From contig CM068838.1 in NCBI GenBank assembly GCA_028554795.2, forward strand, positions 124,999,928 to 125,063,927: a stretch of 64,000 nt of DNA, in the 5' to 3' direction. This stretch comes from Sinohyriopsis cumingii (Eukaryota; Mollusca; Bivalvia; Unionida; Unionidae). The notes beneath the pieces are model-generated. The model had not been told where the DNA came from and made no database searches. It saw nothing but the letters and a program-made list of their open reading frames with translations. A program made the position numbers and the translations under genes. Positions 53,346 through 64,000 of the stretch are shown here, in pieces. Within the stretch, counting starts at the first letter, position 1. Each line of letters starts with the position of its first letter.

Positions 53346-54149
53346 ACTGTCTCATTGGTTATTCTAAGATATAGATATCACTTTTCGGCAGAAGCGATAG
53401 CACCATCCTCATAAAAGTTCTGAGTGTGAGATTTTTCTTCTTCACATATGTTACCCTATTATCATACCTAAGAGAACTACTACTATCACGCTAAATCCAG
53501 CCACCACCACCCACCCCCCCATGTTGAAACATTTTAGCTGAACAGCTTAAGGTTAACTGCCTGCCTAGGTGACAGATAGAGTGATCTACCCTTGATACAG
53601 GGATGGCACCAAATCCCATAAATGCTGCAGTTAATACTTCTTCTCATGATAGGTAGCATATTCACTACAGACAGACAGGTCTCGTAATCCACATAAAAAT
53701 ATTCCAGAAGTTTCTACTTTTAAGCAAATCGGGGTAGTGTTCTCTGCTAAGGAAGTATAATCCATCGATAATATCCAGTTTTTCTTTCTTCTTTGATGAC
53801 ATAGTAATATTTTTAGTATCTCATGATTACTTTTCCATCTGCACACACTTGATATATACATGCATAGGTCGCTAGTGTGTCTCCTCACATTGTTATAGCT
53901 GTATTTAAATATGTGCAGGCTTTGTGTGTGATATAGAAAACTTGTATAATATGGCTGTATAGTTTCCGCTACAAGCAGATAGGTAAGTTTTCTAAATTTA
54001 ATCTAGCCTTAGCACCCAGTTTATTGTTATTTTTTATTTTATCTGTATATGCCTTTATTTGACCTTTCTTACAGAAAGGGCATAAATAATTATGTCTGAC
54101 AACTCTACTGTGATAATTATCTCAGAAGGCAAAGGGGAACAAATTCCCC

Positions 54150-55700
54150 AGACCATCACATTCCTCTTTGGGAATGTCTAAGCTGTTGTCTTCAACTACA
54201 AATCATTTAAGTACATCATATTCCAGGCAGACTGCTGGTATTTGTGGACTTGCTGTCCCAGAGAAATTAATTTATACAAGCAGAATGTTTGCTTCATCCC
54301 TGGGTTTTTACTTGCATAGGTGCCCAGCTGGGATCAACCATAGGTGGTTCTGTTCACATAAAAGATGATACAGAACTCCTAACCTTATCTCACCAGCCCT
54401 GGAGCTGAAGCCCTGGACAGTTAGTGCTCTTTTCATTGATTAGAACAGCTTTGACACATAAGCTCACACTCCAACACACCTGTTTCCGAAGAAATATGCA
54501 AATCAGTGTCAGCTCATCCTTGGTCCAGTCAAGTGGAAAAAATCGTGGATCAGTGACCTCATCAATCTAGTGGCAGAAAATCCCCACAAAATAGATATTT
54601 CCTCAATTGCTTCAGCAACCACAATTACATACATTCATTACCTATCCAGAATTGTTGAACCTTTACATCTTGAGCATATTGTTGAAGCCCTCAAGAACAA
54701 ACATTTCTCTAATCAAATGGTGGAGAGAATTGTTTAAGAAAGACAGCCATCACTTTCCAAGTCACTTTAAAAGTGCATTGAGGAAAATAGATAATTTCAC
54801 ACAATGGTGTTAGAATGAACACATTGCACCTCTGAATGCACCAATATCTCAGATTGCTAACTTCCTAATATGGTTCTTTGATGAGAAACAATTAGCACCA
54901 ATCACAATTAAATGCTACCATTCCACAATATCTGAGAAACTGCATCATCGTGGAAGAGAAGATGTCATACAAACAAAGACCTATCTGATCTGCTGTCAGA
55001 TTTTGAGCTTATACATCCAAAAGCTTTTACTATGCGAAAAAAGTGGAATCTGTCATGGGTACTATCCTGACTGAATAAGACACCATTTGAACTGCTTTTT
55101 GGGGCTTCATTGGTTTACCTATCATACAATACCTGCTTCCTACTTACTTTTTGGGGCTTCATTGGTTCACCTGTCATACCTGTTTCCTACTTGCTTTTTG
55201 GGTCTTCATTGGTTCACCTGTCATACAATACCTGCTTCCTACTTGCTTTTTGGGGCTTCATTGGTTTGCCCGTCATACAATACCTGCTTCCTACTTGCAT
55301 TAGTGATGGCAGAATCAGCACAATACATGCTTTTCCAGTTGACTCAAACTACTTGCAGTTCTGACCAGATATGTCAGTATCACTCATGACAGTCCTTGCT
55401 TTCATTGCAAAGAACATACTCCCATTTATCAGGAATTAGATATTTATAGCGAAGGCACCATCTACTCTGCACACTTCTTAAAGTTGTCTATAGGACCCAG
55501 TGCAAGCTTTGAAGTGGAACTTGAAAAGGACAAAGCCAATGCACCTGTTGAGATCCCACCTCTTGTTATCGCAGAAAGAGGAAAAGGATGACATATTACT
55601 TTTGTCCAGGATAAAATGGGGTATTTACTTTGCATATTGGGAAATTACCCCAGATCAATGAATTTGCTACGCATTTTGGCTTATGAAGTCGAGGCACTTG
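54150..55700 (+). mobile_element. DIRS-like retroelement fossil, tyrosine recombinase part
   Basis: Plus-strand fragments match the pattern of DIRS tyrosine recombinases in order (a helical core-binding part near 54780-54960, then a segment with KKWNLSWVLS near 55040). It is broken many times and carries an internal array at 55095-55290. Old. Confidence 0.55.
55095..55290. repeat. Short tandem array, about 50-bp unit, four copies
   Basis: TTTTTGGGGCTTCATTGGTT, CACCTGTCATACAATACCTG, CTTCCTACTTGC repeated. It arose within the DIRS-like fossil. Confidence 0.9.
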
Positions 55701-57027
55701 CCACAAACATTCCATTTAAGTGAAACTTACCTAACTGATATTATCATTGCCATGGGTCAGATATGAGATTCCACTTTATCCAGCTTTTATCTAAGATCTT
55801 TATCCCAAACGACTCAACTTGACCTGGTAGGACCTTCAGCACAACAGGTTACCTTTCCAGGTCATTCAACAGCTTTATAAGAATGCAGCTTTATGACTTG
55901 AACAGGATTTTCAGGATGGGAAAAATCTTTCCCTTTTGAAGTCACTCCCAGACAGATCTCCAGTTGTTTTTTTCTGCCTCACATACCTTAGTCAACCAGA
56001 GGTAGTCTCTCCAGGGTAAGGGAATGTATCTCACTCCATCTCTTACCTGATATCCTTAGGTATTATGATTGGGTAATGTATTTGAAGAAGAAACAAATTT
56101 TTTCTGGTAAAATGTTTATTCAGTAGTACTTACTTGATCATCATATACTTACGCCCTCTCAGCCTCCCTGCAGTTACATCCATATAGACAGCATGCATTC
56201 TGCTCTGGTAGTAATTGAAATATTCACAGGATTTGGTACTAATCCCATTATCACTCTACTGAACTGCCACTTAGGTGGGCAGATAACTTTAAGACTTTAG
56301 CTAAAATGTTTAAATCATGGATTTGTGAAATAGTAGTAGTTCTCCTAAGGTATTATGATTGTTTAAGTACTCATAAGTAACATATTTTACTAGAAGAAAA
56401 TTGGTATTTTCGAAGCTCTTTCAAGTGAGATATACATGTAGGATAAATATAGCACGGATGCAAGTGTGACACCATATGCTGCAGAACACAATTTTTTTTA
56501 TTGATGTTGATAGATCATTGTTTTATCACAGAGCAGTTTGTCTTAGCTGATATCAGGTACTCTGGCATCAGCAGTCATGCTGAGCTGCCTGTAATTGTTT
56601 CTGTAAATCACATCATTTTGTGAAGATGGTGAAGAATTTTAATGGCAAGAATTATTTCAGATGATAAATCTCATGAAATTTAAGTGATCTACAGTTGATT
56701 TTAGCATAATACTTGTTTCCTTCTGGAATGAATATTGTTACCTGCTGCAGCCATTTTTAATTAATGAAATAATATTGATGAAGGACTTGTGATAAGGCCA
56801 AAAGGTAAGGAGCCATGAATTTGTTTGCTGCTGAACATTACATATTTCCTTTAAATTGAAATCCTAAATAAAGGAATATAATGAAGTTATTTTTATTCAA
56901 TATAATTGCATGCTGATATAAAAATGTTTTTGTATTTTCACTCGTATCTGATATTTGTAAAGCTACTGCCCAATATGCTCATCATTTTGTGTTCTGATAA
57001 CACCTGTACTCAATTTTATCGTTACAG
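55701..57027. other. Intron sequence, nothing recognised
   Basis: No gene or clear repeat before exon 8. Confidence 0.5.
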
Positions 57028-57212
57028 AAGCAGAGTATGCATTCCATAAGCACAAGGAGATTATCCCATTAAAGATGCAGGCTGGATACAATCCAGATGG
57101 CTGGCTGGGAATTCTTCTTGGTCCAAAACTGTACTACGAATTCTCAGAAGCATTCAGTTTTGAAGTAAAAGTTAAGGACCTGTTGAATGCCATAGATAAA
57201 CTCCCAAACAAT
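57028..57212 (+). CDS. ARM-TIR protein, coding exon 8 (TIR end)
   Basis: Acceptor GTTACAG, donor AATGTAAGT. Encodes EAEYAFHKHKEIIPLKMQAG and YNPDGWLGILLGPKLYYEFS, the typical C-terminal half of bivalve-type TIR domains, then VKVKDLLNAIDKLPNN. Phase 1 to 0. A further 3' exon with the stop codon must exist, but I could not place it in the rest of the window. Confidence 0.87.
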
Positions 57213-57299
57213 GTAAGTTTTTCTTGTAAGTTTGGTGCAGAGTTCCTAGAAGGGTGGGGTGGGTTGTTCAGGAATTATCATCAGAGATAAAAGCTTTTC

Positions 57300-58310
57300 A
57301 AGGACAATGATCAAGGCCATAGGTAAGAACACATGTGCCATTTGTTCAGATCAGGAAGGCTTAAAAAGTTACAGCTAATGAACCTGTGTGAAAAGAGACT
57401 GTATTATGACTAATGTTTTTATTTACAAAATAAGTTAACAATCCTTACCCACTTTCCTCTAGGCAGGGCACATTGATTTTGGAACCCAGCAGTGGATGGA
57501 ACTTTGGATCAAGCTGCTCATCCAGTTTTCATGGATAAATTATCATTAGGCATGGTCCAGAAGTTTGCAGTCTGACATGGACTATCACCACAGATTTATA
57601 AATCAAAAGGATAAAAGGTCAAGGACAAATTGATCTTTTGTGATAAACTGTCAACATGCTCAGCACAAAGGTCACTATTTATATGCAGGATCTATTTTTG
57701 AATCTGCAGTACAAATTTCTAAGTAATCATTATGAAAAATCAATAGAATGTGCAACTGTGTGCATAATATTTTAGAAATAGATATAAAAAAACCTCTCAA
57801 TAGAATTTGACCCAAATTGGACAGAAAGCAAACTGGCATGAAGGGCTTTAAAGTTTACACAAATTTTGCAGATCTGCCATCAAATGGACCATTACTAAGA
57901 AAGATATCCAAAAGACCTCTGAAGAATGTCATAACAAAATAAGACAGAACTTTACAGAAGCATTGCAACATGAAATGCTGTAAAAAAAAATTGGCAAAAT
58001 GTTGATCACTCCATCAAGTATGGCAACTGTTACTAAAAGCATCAAGCTTTAAAATGACTTAAGTTACCAAAGGTGGCTTAGCAGATAGAGTGACCAAATT
58101 TGACAAATGCATAATGGCATATGGGGTTAAAAGACCACTTGGCAGAATTTGACCATATGTGATGGAAAGCTTTCAGGCAAAATGAACTTTAAACTTTATA
58201 CAGTTGTTGTCAGTCTTCTATCAGATATGGTCACTATTGAAAAAATAGACAAATATTTAAATGACTTCTCAAAAACAGTTAAACAAAATTTGACCAAATT
58301 TTGCTGAAAG
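57300..58310. repeat. Degenerate dispersed repeat
   Basis: Loose recurrences of AATTTGACCAAATTTG, GAAAGCATTCAG and related phrases; low copy similarity. Confidence 0.4.
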
Positions 58311-58318
58311 CATTCAGT

Positions 58319-58577
58319 TGTTGTTGTTGGGTTTAACACCATTTTTCAGCACAAGATAACAGCCAGTATAACTATACATGGCAGCCAGTATAACTGGTGG
58401 AGGAAGAACCCTGAAAAATCCTGGGAAGAACCACCGACCCACGAGAAGCTACCTGCAAGCTTTCTCACATACCAACGTTAGTTGAGCCTGAGGCTTGAAC
58501 CCATGCAGACAGAGGTTAGATGGCAGTGATCCAGAATGGTGAGCGCTTTAGACCACTTGGCCACTCGGGGGCCCCCA
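58319..58577 (-). mobile_element. tRNA-derived SINE (family 1), inverted copy
   Basis: Begins TTGTTGTTGTTGGGTTTAAC and ends GGCCACTCGGGGGCCCC, the full complement of the plus copies. Confidence 0.88.
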
Positions 58578-59069
58578 GAAAGCATTCAGACTTTCAAGTT
58601 TATATAAATGATGCTGATCATAGTTGGCTTCTATTATTTAAGATAGAAAACATGCAAATGGCTCACTTTGATTGAAGGGATCCTATAGTGAATGACTTTA
58701 TTTACTGAACAAATGTTGCAATGTCATTAAATAGAAATGATGCATAATATAGAGAAACTTTGAAACAATTGTCTTTATTATATATGCAATCAATAGTATA
58801 GGAGAAGACATGTTTAGAGAGTGGCCAACCATTTTTATATCTAAATGATATCAGTCATAGTTTACACAGCATAGAATTTAACTGAACTGGCGAGTTATCT
58901 CTGGCACATATTCACATGTTTTTGTTCTGTTTTATTTATTTTAAGGGCAGTTCATCGTTATTGTCATTAGATTGACTACGCAAAATACTTTTCCCTCATC
59001 TCCATTCATATCTATTTCTCAAGCTGATTGTTTTTCATTTGTTCATTGGCTCATTGCACCATTCACATC

Positions 59070-59292
59070 TTGGAGCCCTTACTTGTCTAAGGTACTTGCC
59101 TTTATTGATCACTGACATCTTACCTGTCTTCATGGGTTTGAGTATCAGCATGGCCAACAAGGGACCATACCCATAACTTACCATAGCTAGGTGTTTTTTT
59201 CCCAGGGTTGCACCAAATATACTAGCCACCATGTCTAGTCTTATCATGTGCTGAAAAATAGGGTTAGACCCAAAACCAAAACAACAACAAAG
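59070..59292 (+). mobile_element. tRNA-derived SINE (family 1), degenerate copy
   Basis: CACTGACATCTTACCTGTCT, CTAGCCACCATGTCTAG and a CAAAACAACAACAA tail; the head has decayed. Confidence 0.65.
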
Positions 59293-61390
59293 ATATATCG
59301 TGTGTTTAGACCTATTACATTATTCTACATTTATTTGTCAAAATCTTTGTAAGTACTACTCTAGGTTATCAAAATTAGGCCACTTTGCAAAATATTTTGT
59401 TTACTTTTTCACTCTATATATTTGGTGCTTAATTTCCCACGTTATTCAAGCTTTATAGAGATTAATCTTTACAAGCACTAAACACCTGTGCATAGAATTG
59501 CCAGAGTGATAGTTCTATGCTTGAATATTACAGTGAAAATATCTTTATCTTCTGCAGAAGTGTAATGCTACCTTTCCAAAACTAGCTTACAGTGGCTTAG
59601 TATAGATTTATTTACATTTGTTACTGACATAAATTACTTCAAAAATGTTTGACTCTTTCAGAATTGCACTCGTAAAACTTCTCTTAATGCAGGTTAAGTT
59701 ATACATTGCTGTTTCTCCTTTGAATACACTCCCTAATCACATTAATGTTAGGAATATAAGCCCTACTCCCTCCTGAATCCAGCACTCCCAAAAGGCCAGA
59801 ATGAATCATTCTTATCTGTTATGTAGCAATAAATCTTACCCATTGTCTCCCTTTGTTACCACAAGGTGGCACTAGTTTTAAGCCTGTGCTCTGAACTGAT
59901 AATGCATTATTCACACCACTTCCCAAAAGCATTGGAAGTTTGTTTTAATTTGAATCATCCAATGAGGATTTTAATATTTTGGGATATGTCAAGTTATTTG
60001 AAATGTAGTATACAATATTTGCTGGACTATAGGTCAATACTATTTGAACAGGGAGTCTGGGTTTTGTCTTTTAGTCAGAAATGAGCTCTTTATTGATTAT
60101 ATCTTTAAAATCGCTTTTTCTCATATAATGGATTTGTAGATCAGAAAAGATTATTTATTTTTCAATGCATGAAAAATAATGTGTAAAAAATATAGGACAT
60201 GACTTTGAGGATTTGAAAATATTTACATGATCATCATTATTAAATTCACATGCATCAAATGTAATTGTGCTAAAGCAGCATACACTAGTAATATATGTTG
60301 TTTAAATTTGACTACATATATGCGTATTACAATAGACAAGTTAGAAAATAAATAACCATGACAAAGACACAGGTATTCGGTTGCATTTTTCTTCTTTGCA
60401 CCTCATGATCAAAATAAAATATGCCCTGGTGTGACAGAAAGGGATAAAGATTTCAGCCCTTCTATTTTGTATCTTACTGACTCTGTTTAGCTGACATTTT
60501 TGTCAAAGAGAGAAAACAGTAAGACAATAATAAATGAAAACTATAAAACCAGTTTTTAAGATATCTAATTTATATTGAAATATTCATAATATTTATATCC
60601 AAATAGATGCCATAAATGTTAAATCCCAAGAATGATTAGTTCACATGCTGTGTTATTTTCTTTGCAAGTACAATGACCTCTCCATTCCCAACAAATAAGA
60701 TTACCCTGTATCAAGTCTATGCATGTACACTTCCTGTAGTTAGGGAGCTTTTCGTTTGATTTTGGATCATGCTAGTTGTTACTTTCAACTGCTGTGACAC
60801 TTCTGTCTGCAAGAACAAAAGTTGTTACTGGTTGAGAAACTTACATGATGTAAGTGCCTTTCATTCGTTATTTGTCATTACAGGGTATCATATTCACAAT
60901 ACCTTATGGGAAGCCTCATTTCCCTATTGGTATCATTGCTAATTTGATCTCATCTGCCAAATCTTGCCCACAAACCGGTGTCAGCTGGAATGACCTGGCC
61001 AAAGCTATAGCATATTCATTTAGCATGTAAATAACACTGCAAAGCCACATGGTTCTTCTCACAATGGATATTGTTGTTGTTGTGCAGTTTATATAGTCAT
61101 GTCTTGCATGAGCCATGCCATCTATCTTCCCCTCAGTTTAATGTCATATTGGTTGCAAAATGAACTGTCCAGCCATCCAGATCTGGATCAATACTGTTCA
61201 GTGAACTTATGGATTCTGTATCATATTGTTCTATGCCTTGTTAAGTAGAGCTCCAGAATGTAAACATTGCCAGAGACCTTATTGACAGATGAGTTGATTA
61301 ACAGGGTAGTCTTCCATTTGATGGTGAATGCATTGACTGCTTCCGGTAACCTTGAGCTTCTTGTGATTGGATGCAGATGTATGCTCTATG
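59293..61390. other. AT-rich sequence, nothing recognised
   Basis: No gene found; a possible 3' exon of the ARM-TIR gene was looked for without success. Confidence 0.45.
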
Positions 61391-61633
61391 GCCCAGATGG
61401 CCTAATGGTTTAAGGCATTTGTCTTTACAGATCACTGACATCTCACCTCTGTATGGGTTCGAGTCTCAGGCTCATCAAATGTGGGTATCTGAGAAAGCTT
61501 GCCAGTAGCTTCCTGTGGGTCAGTGGTTCTTCCCAGGATTTTTCTGGGTTCTTCCTCCTCCAGATATATTAACCACCATGTATTAAGTGAATAAAAATGA
61601 TGTTAAACCCACAGTGCTACAGCAACAACAAAT
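61391..61633 (+). mobile_element. tRNA-derived SINE (family 1), degenerate copy
   Basis: TGGCCTAATGGTTTAAGGC and GGGTTCGAGTCTCAGG boxes remain, with GATGTTAAACCC and a CAACAACAA tail. Confidence 0.75.
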
Positions 61634-61649
61634 TGCTCAAGCCACACCA

Positions 61650-63790
61650 TGTTCTGACCTTACTAACCACTCCCTTTGGCTCACTTTTGACTTTTGATCA
61701 CAAGATAGACAACATGTGGTGGCTGCTAGCCCATGAACTGCCCCTCCCCCTTGCTGTGTAGCCACTGTCACAACTTAAAAAATCTCTGACTCATCTTCAA
61801 AGACATGATGAGTGCAGACGAAGGAAAACAGGATCGTTTTGCTGCACAATCCCAAGACCAGCCTTAATCTCAACCCTACCTACAGAGACAACTTGCTTAT
61901 CAGTTTTGGAGGCAGTCATATAGAGGGTGTAGGAAACAAAGTTTCTCAATCCCTAAGACTCCACCCTCTTGCAGTTGACTTGTGTCCCCAACTGCCTGCA
62001 GACTGTGCCTGGTAGTTTTTGTACTTTAGAGAGTGGTGGATTGACTTTCCACTAAGTGGGTGGGCAATCTAAGTCATCAACAAGGGGCTTCAGATCTTAT
62101 TTTGCCAATGCTCATCCCTTTTGTCCTTTCCATTCCTGATGGAAGTTCCATCAGATTTTGCAGTAAGAGAACAGGATGCCCATTAAGAAGTTGGTTTTGG
62201 AGATTATTTGGAGTGCACAGTCTCCAGGCTTTTTGTTAAGGAATGCTGATGGCACACTTAGGTCCATTGTTGACCTCAATAGACTAAACCAATTTACGCT
62301 ATAAATGTAATCAAAACAGAGATGACATCAGTCCATCTATCCATCTATCTGAACAAATTTGCTGTCAGTCCCAGTCTCTAGATCCATCTTTTCATGTTCC
62401 TATCCATCTGTCCTCATAGAAATTCCTTCTGTTTACATGCTGTTTTATTACCAGTTTTTGTGCTGTCCTTTCTGGTTTGAACATAAGGCACAAAAATAAT
62501 CAACTGTGTCATCTCCTTGTTCCATACAATCTCATCTACTTCCATGGTGGCATAGTTGGACAGCTTCCTCCAGAAACATATTGTTAGTTTTATTCTAGTT
62601 TAAAGCCAAAATTATCTGATTTCCTTTTAAATTATCTCAGCTTCCTGATCATTTAGGAAAAGTCATATTTTTGTCCATTCCAACAGTTTGTCCACCTGGA
62701 TATGGAATTTCTCACCCATCTCAACCTTGTATGTCTTCCTCACCCTTGGATGGTCGAAATTGTCAAGTTCATAGAGTCCATTTCCAACAAGAAATGGATC
62801 ACAACCAGGGAGTTTCTGCAACTTGGATTGTTATTGCAGCAGTCTATCTCATCCTGTTTGGTCATCTCTGCATATGCCTTTTGCAGATGGCCTTGCTGTC
62901 TCACTGGTGCCCCTTTTAAATCCTGCTTGATCAGATAAGCATACAAGCAAGATAATATCATTCCTGGATCAGTGGTGTAATTAAATTTGGCTGAGAACAG
63001 GTATAACTCTGGAACAACCCCAACCAGATGTGAACATGTGCATGGATACACGTACACATGGTTGGTGAGACCATCTGTTGCTGGGCTTGGATACTTTCAG
63101 CAGCAAATAGGATCTGCAGTCTCTACTTTAGTATCCTAGAGATGAAAGCTATCATCAGGACCTTTCATTTTTGGAGAAACTGTCTTCAGGGCAAGGATGT
63201 GTTAATCATGTCTGACAACTTGGTAGTAGTGATGAACCAGATCACCCCAACTCAGCATTCTACTCTGGGAGTTACAGTGTTGGTGTGCACATCACACCAT
63301 TGATGTCCAGATCAAACATGTTCCTGGCATACTCTGTATCTTGGCCAATTAACTTCCTTGAAAGGACCAGATTCTTCATTCAGAATGGTTGCACCAATCA
63401 TTTTCTTTGATCATATTTGCCTGTTATGGGGTTGATCAGCCTTATTGCAAGAAGGTGAAGTCATACACTGCCCATCTTCATCTCTCCATTTCTGGATCCT
63501 CAGGTTCGGGCTGTTGATACCCATTCATTTGTGAGTTTTTATGGTCCTTTACCTACATCCCAAGGTTTAGTTCCAAAAATTTTACAGAAATTGAGGGACC
63601 AGAAGTGCAAAATTATTCTCATTGCCCTTCTCTGCTTGGACAAGTCCTGCATCAATTGTCTCCTCGATCCATTGATCTACCAAAGAGAAGTCTGGCCAGG
63701 TTGAATCTTTGCAAACAGTCCAAGACCCAAGTGATACATCCTTGCCCACTCTGACTTCTCCTTCATGCCTGACTCTTGGGAAGAACAAAT
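61650..63790 (+). mobile_element. DIRS-like retroelement fossil, reverse transcriptase / RNase H part
   Basis: Plus-strand fragments follow the order of a DIRS reverse transcriptase and RNase H (a VDLNRLNQF-like segment near 62265, an RNase H-like strand near 63190, and a post-RNase H region to about 63780). Broken many times; old. Same orientation as the recombinase piece at 54150, but the order is the reverse of an intact DIRS, so the two are separate remnants. Confidence 0.6.
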
Positions 63791-64000
63791 AAATGTGTGT
63801 GTGTTTGGGGATTTTTTTATGTAGCTTTAACAATTTGAGTTATAAGGCTACAATATGTGCAGTGTGGCAGTTGATAGTGAGGCACTGAGGCATCATGTCC
63901 CACCTAGTCACATTATCCAGGCCAAACAGTCCTAACACTAACCTGTTAATTTCTTAAGTGTTTTGTATGACTTGGCTGGGATTTTGAACCCCAAACCTCT
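63790..64000 (-). mobile_element. Second SINE family, copy cut by the window edge
   Basis: TGTGTGTGTGTTTGGGGATT, GCAGTGTGGCAGTT and GACTTGGCTGGGATTTTGAA align with 28308-28605. Confidence 0.6.

Noticed and set aside
60880-61030. Last exon of the ARM-TIR gene after an acceptor-like CATTACAG
   Set aside because: The following sequence does not continue a TIR-like protein in the required phase and meets stops early.

Overview
The window is animal nuclear DNA, most likely from a mollusc (probably a bivalve). It is AT-rich, has long introns, carries tRNA-derived SINEs ending in CAA/CAACAA tails, many minisatellites, and a host gene of the armadillo-TIR type that is common in bivalves. The species is an inference; no ribosomal or mitochondrial marker is present.

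Positions 748-21127 are one Polinton (Maverick; adintovirus-like) of 20,380 bp. It is bounded by 369-bp terminal inverted repeats that differ at about one site, and by an exact 6-bp target duplication (TTTCTT), so it is a young insertion. It carries the full Polinton core on the plus strand: protein-primed DNA polymerase B, packaging ATPase, basic core-like proteins, chromodomain integrase, two-span membrane protein, penton-like minor capsid, GHG basic protein, double-jelly-roll major capsid, Cys/His protein and adenain-type protease. A captured BIR (inhibitor-of-apoptosis) gene, three tandem F-box-like paralogues and a CCHC zinc-knuckle gene on the minus strand are accessory. It looks nearly whole, with about three breaks.

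The most unusual feature is at the two ends of the element. Five small accessory genes (one minus and one plus gene at the left, three plus genes at the right) each end 13-30 nt before a 16-nt hairpin that matches the metazoan histone mRNA 3' stem-loop (6-bp stem, TTTC loop, ACCCA-type flank), followed by a purine-rich AAAAGAAA block like the histone downstream element. One copy of this stem-loop sits at the inner edge of each terminal repeat, so both outward-reading end genes finish inside the repeats. The core block instead shows ordinary AATAAA signals at 9817 and 18535. This suggests two expression classes, with the end genes tied to the host's S-phase histone processing. The three right-end genes also share a composite upstream element (GGGGATGTTTTCCTTCACGT, then a CGCG core and a TATA-like box).

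Right of the element, 21.2-22.3 kb holds a cluster of foldback repeats. From 27.7 to beyond 57.2 kb lies a host plus-strand gene, of which eight coding exons can be placed in phase. It encodes an armadillo-repeat protein with a C-terminal TIR domain (SARM1-like) and an N-terminal Met-Gly-Cys-Gly that suggests lipid anchoring. Its introns hold minisatellites, a tRNA-derived SINE family of about eight copies, a hAT transposase remnant, and decayed DIRS-like retroelement pieces (54.1-55.7 kb; a second at 61.7-63.8 kb lies after the last placed exon). A hAT-type MITE with an 8-bp duplication is at 23977-24168.
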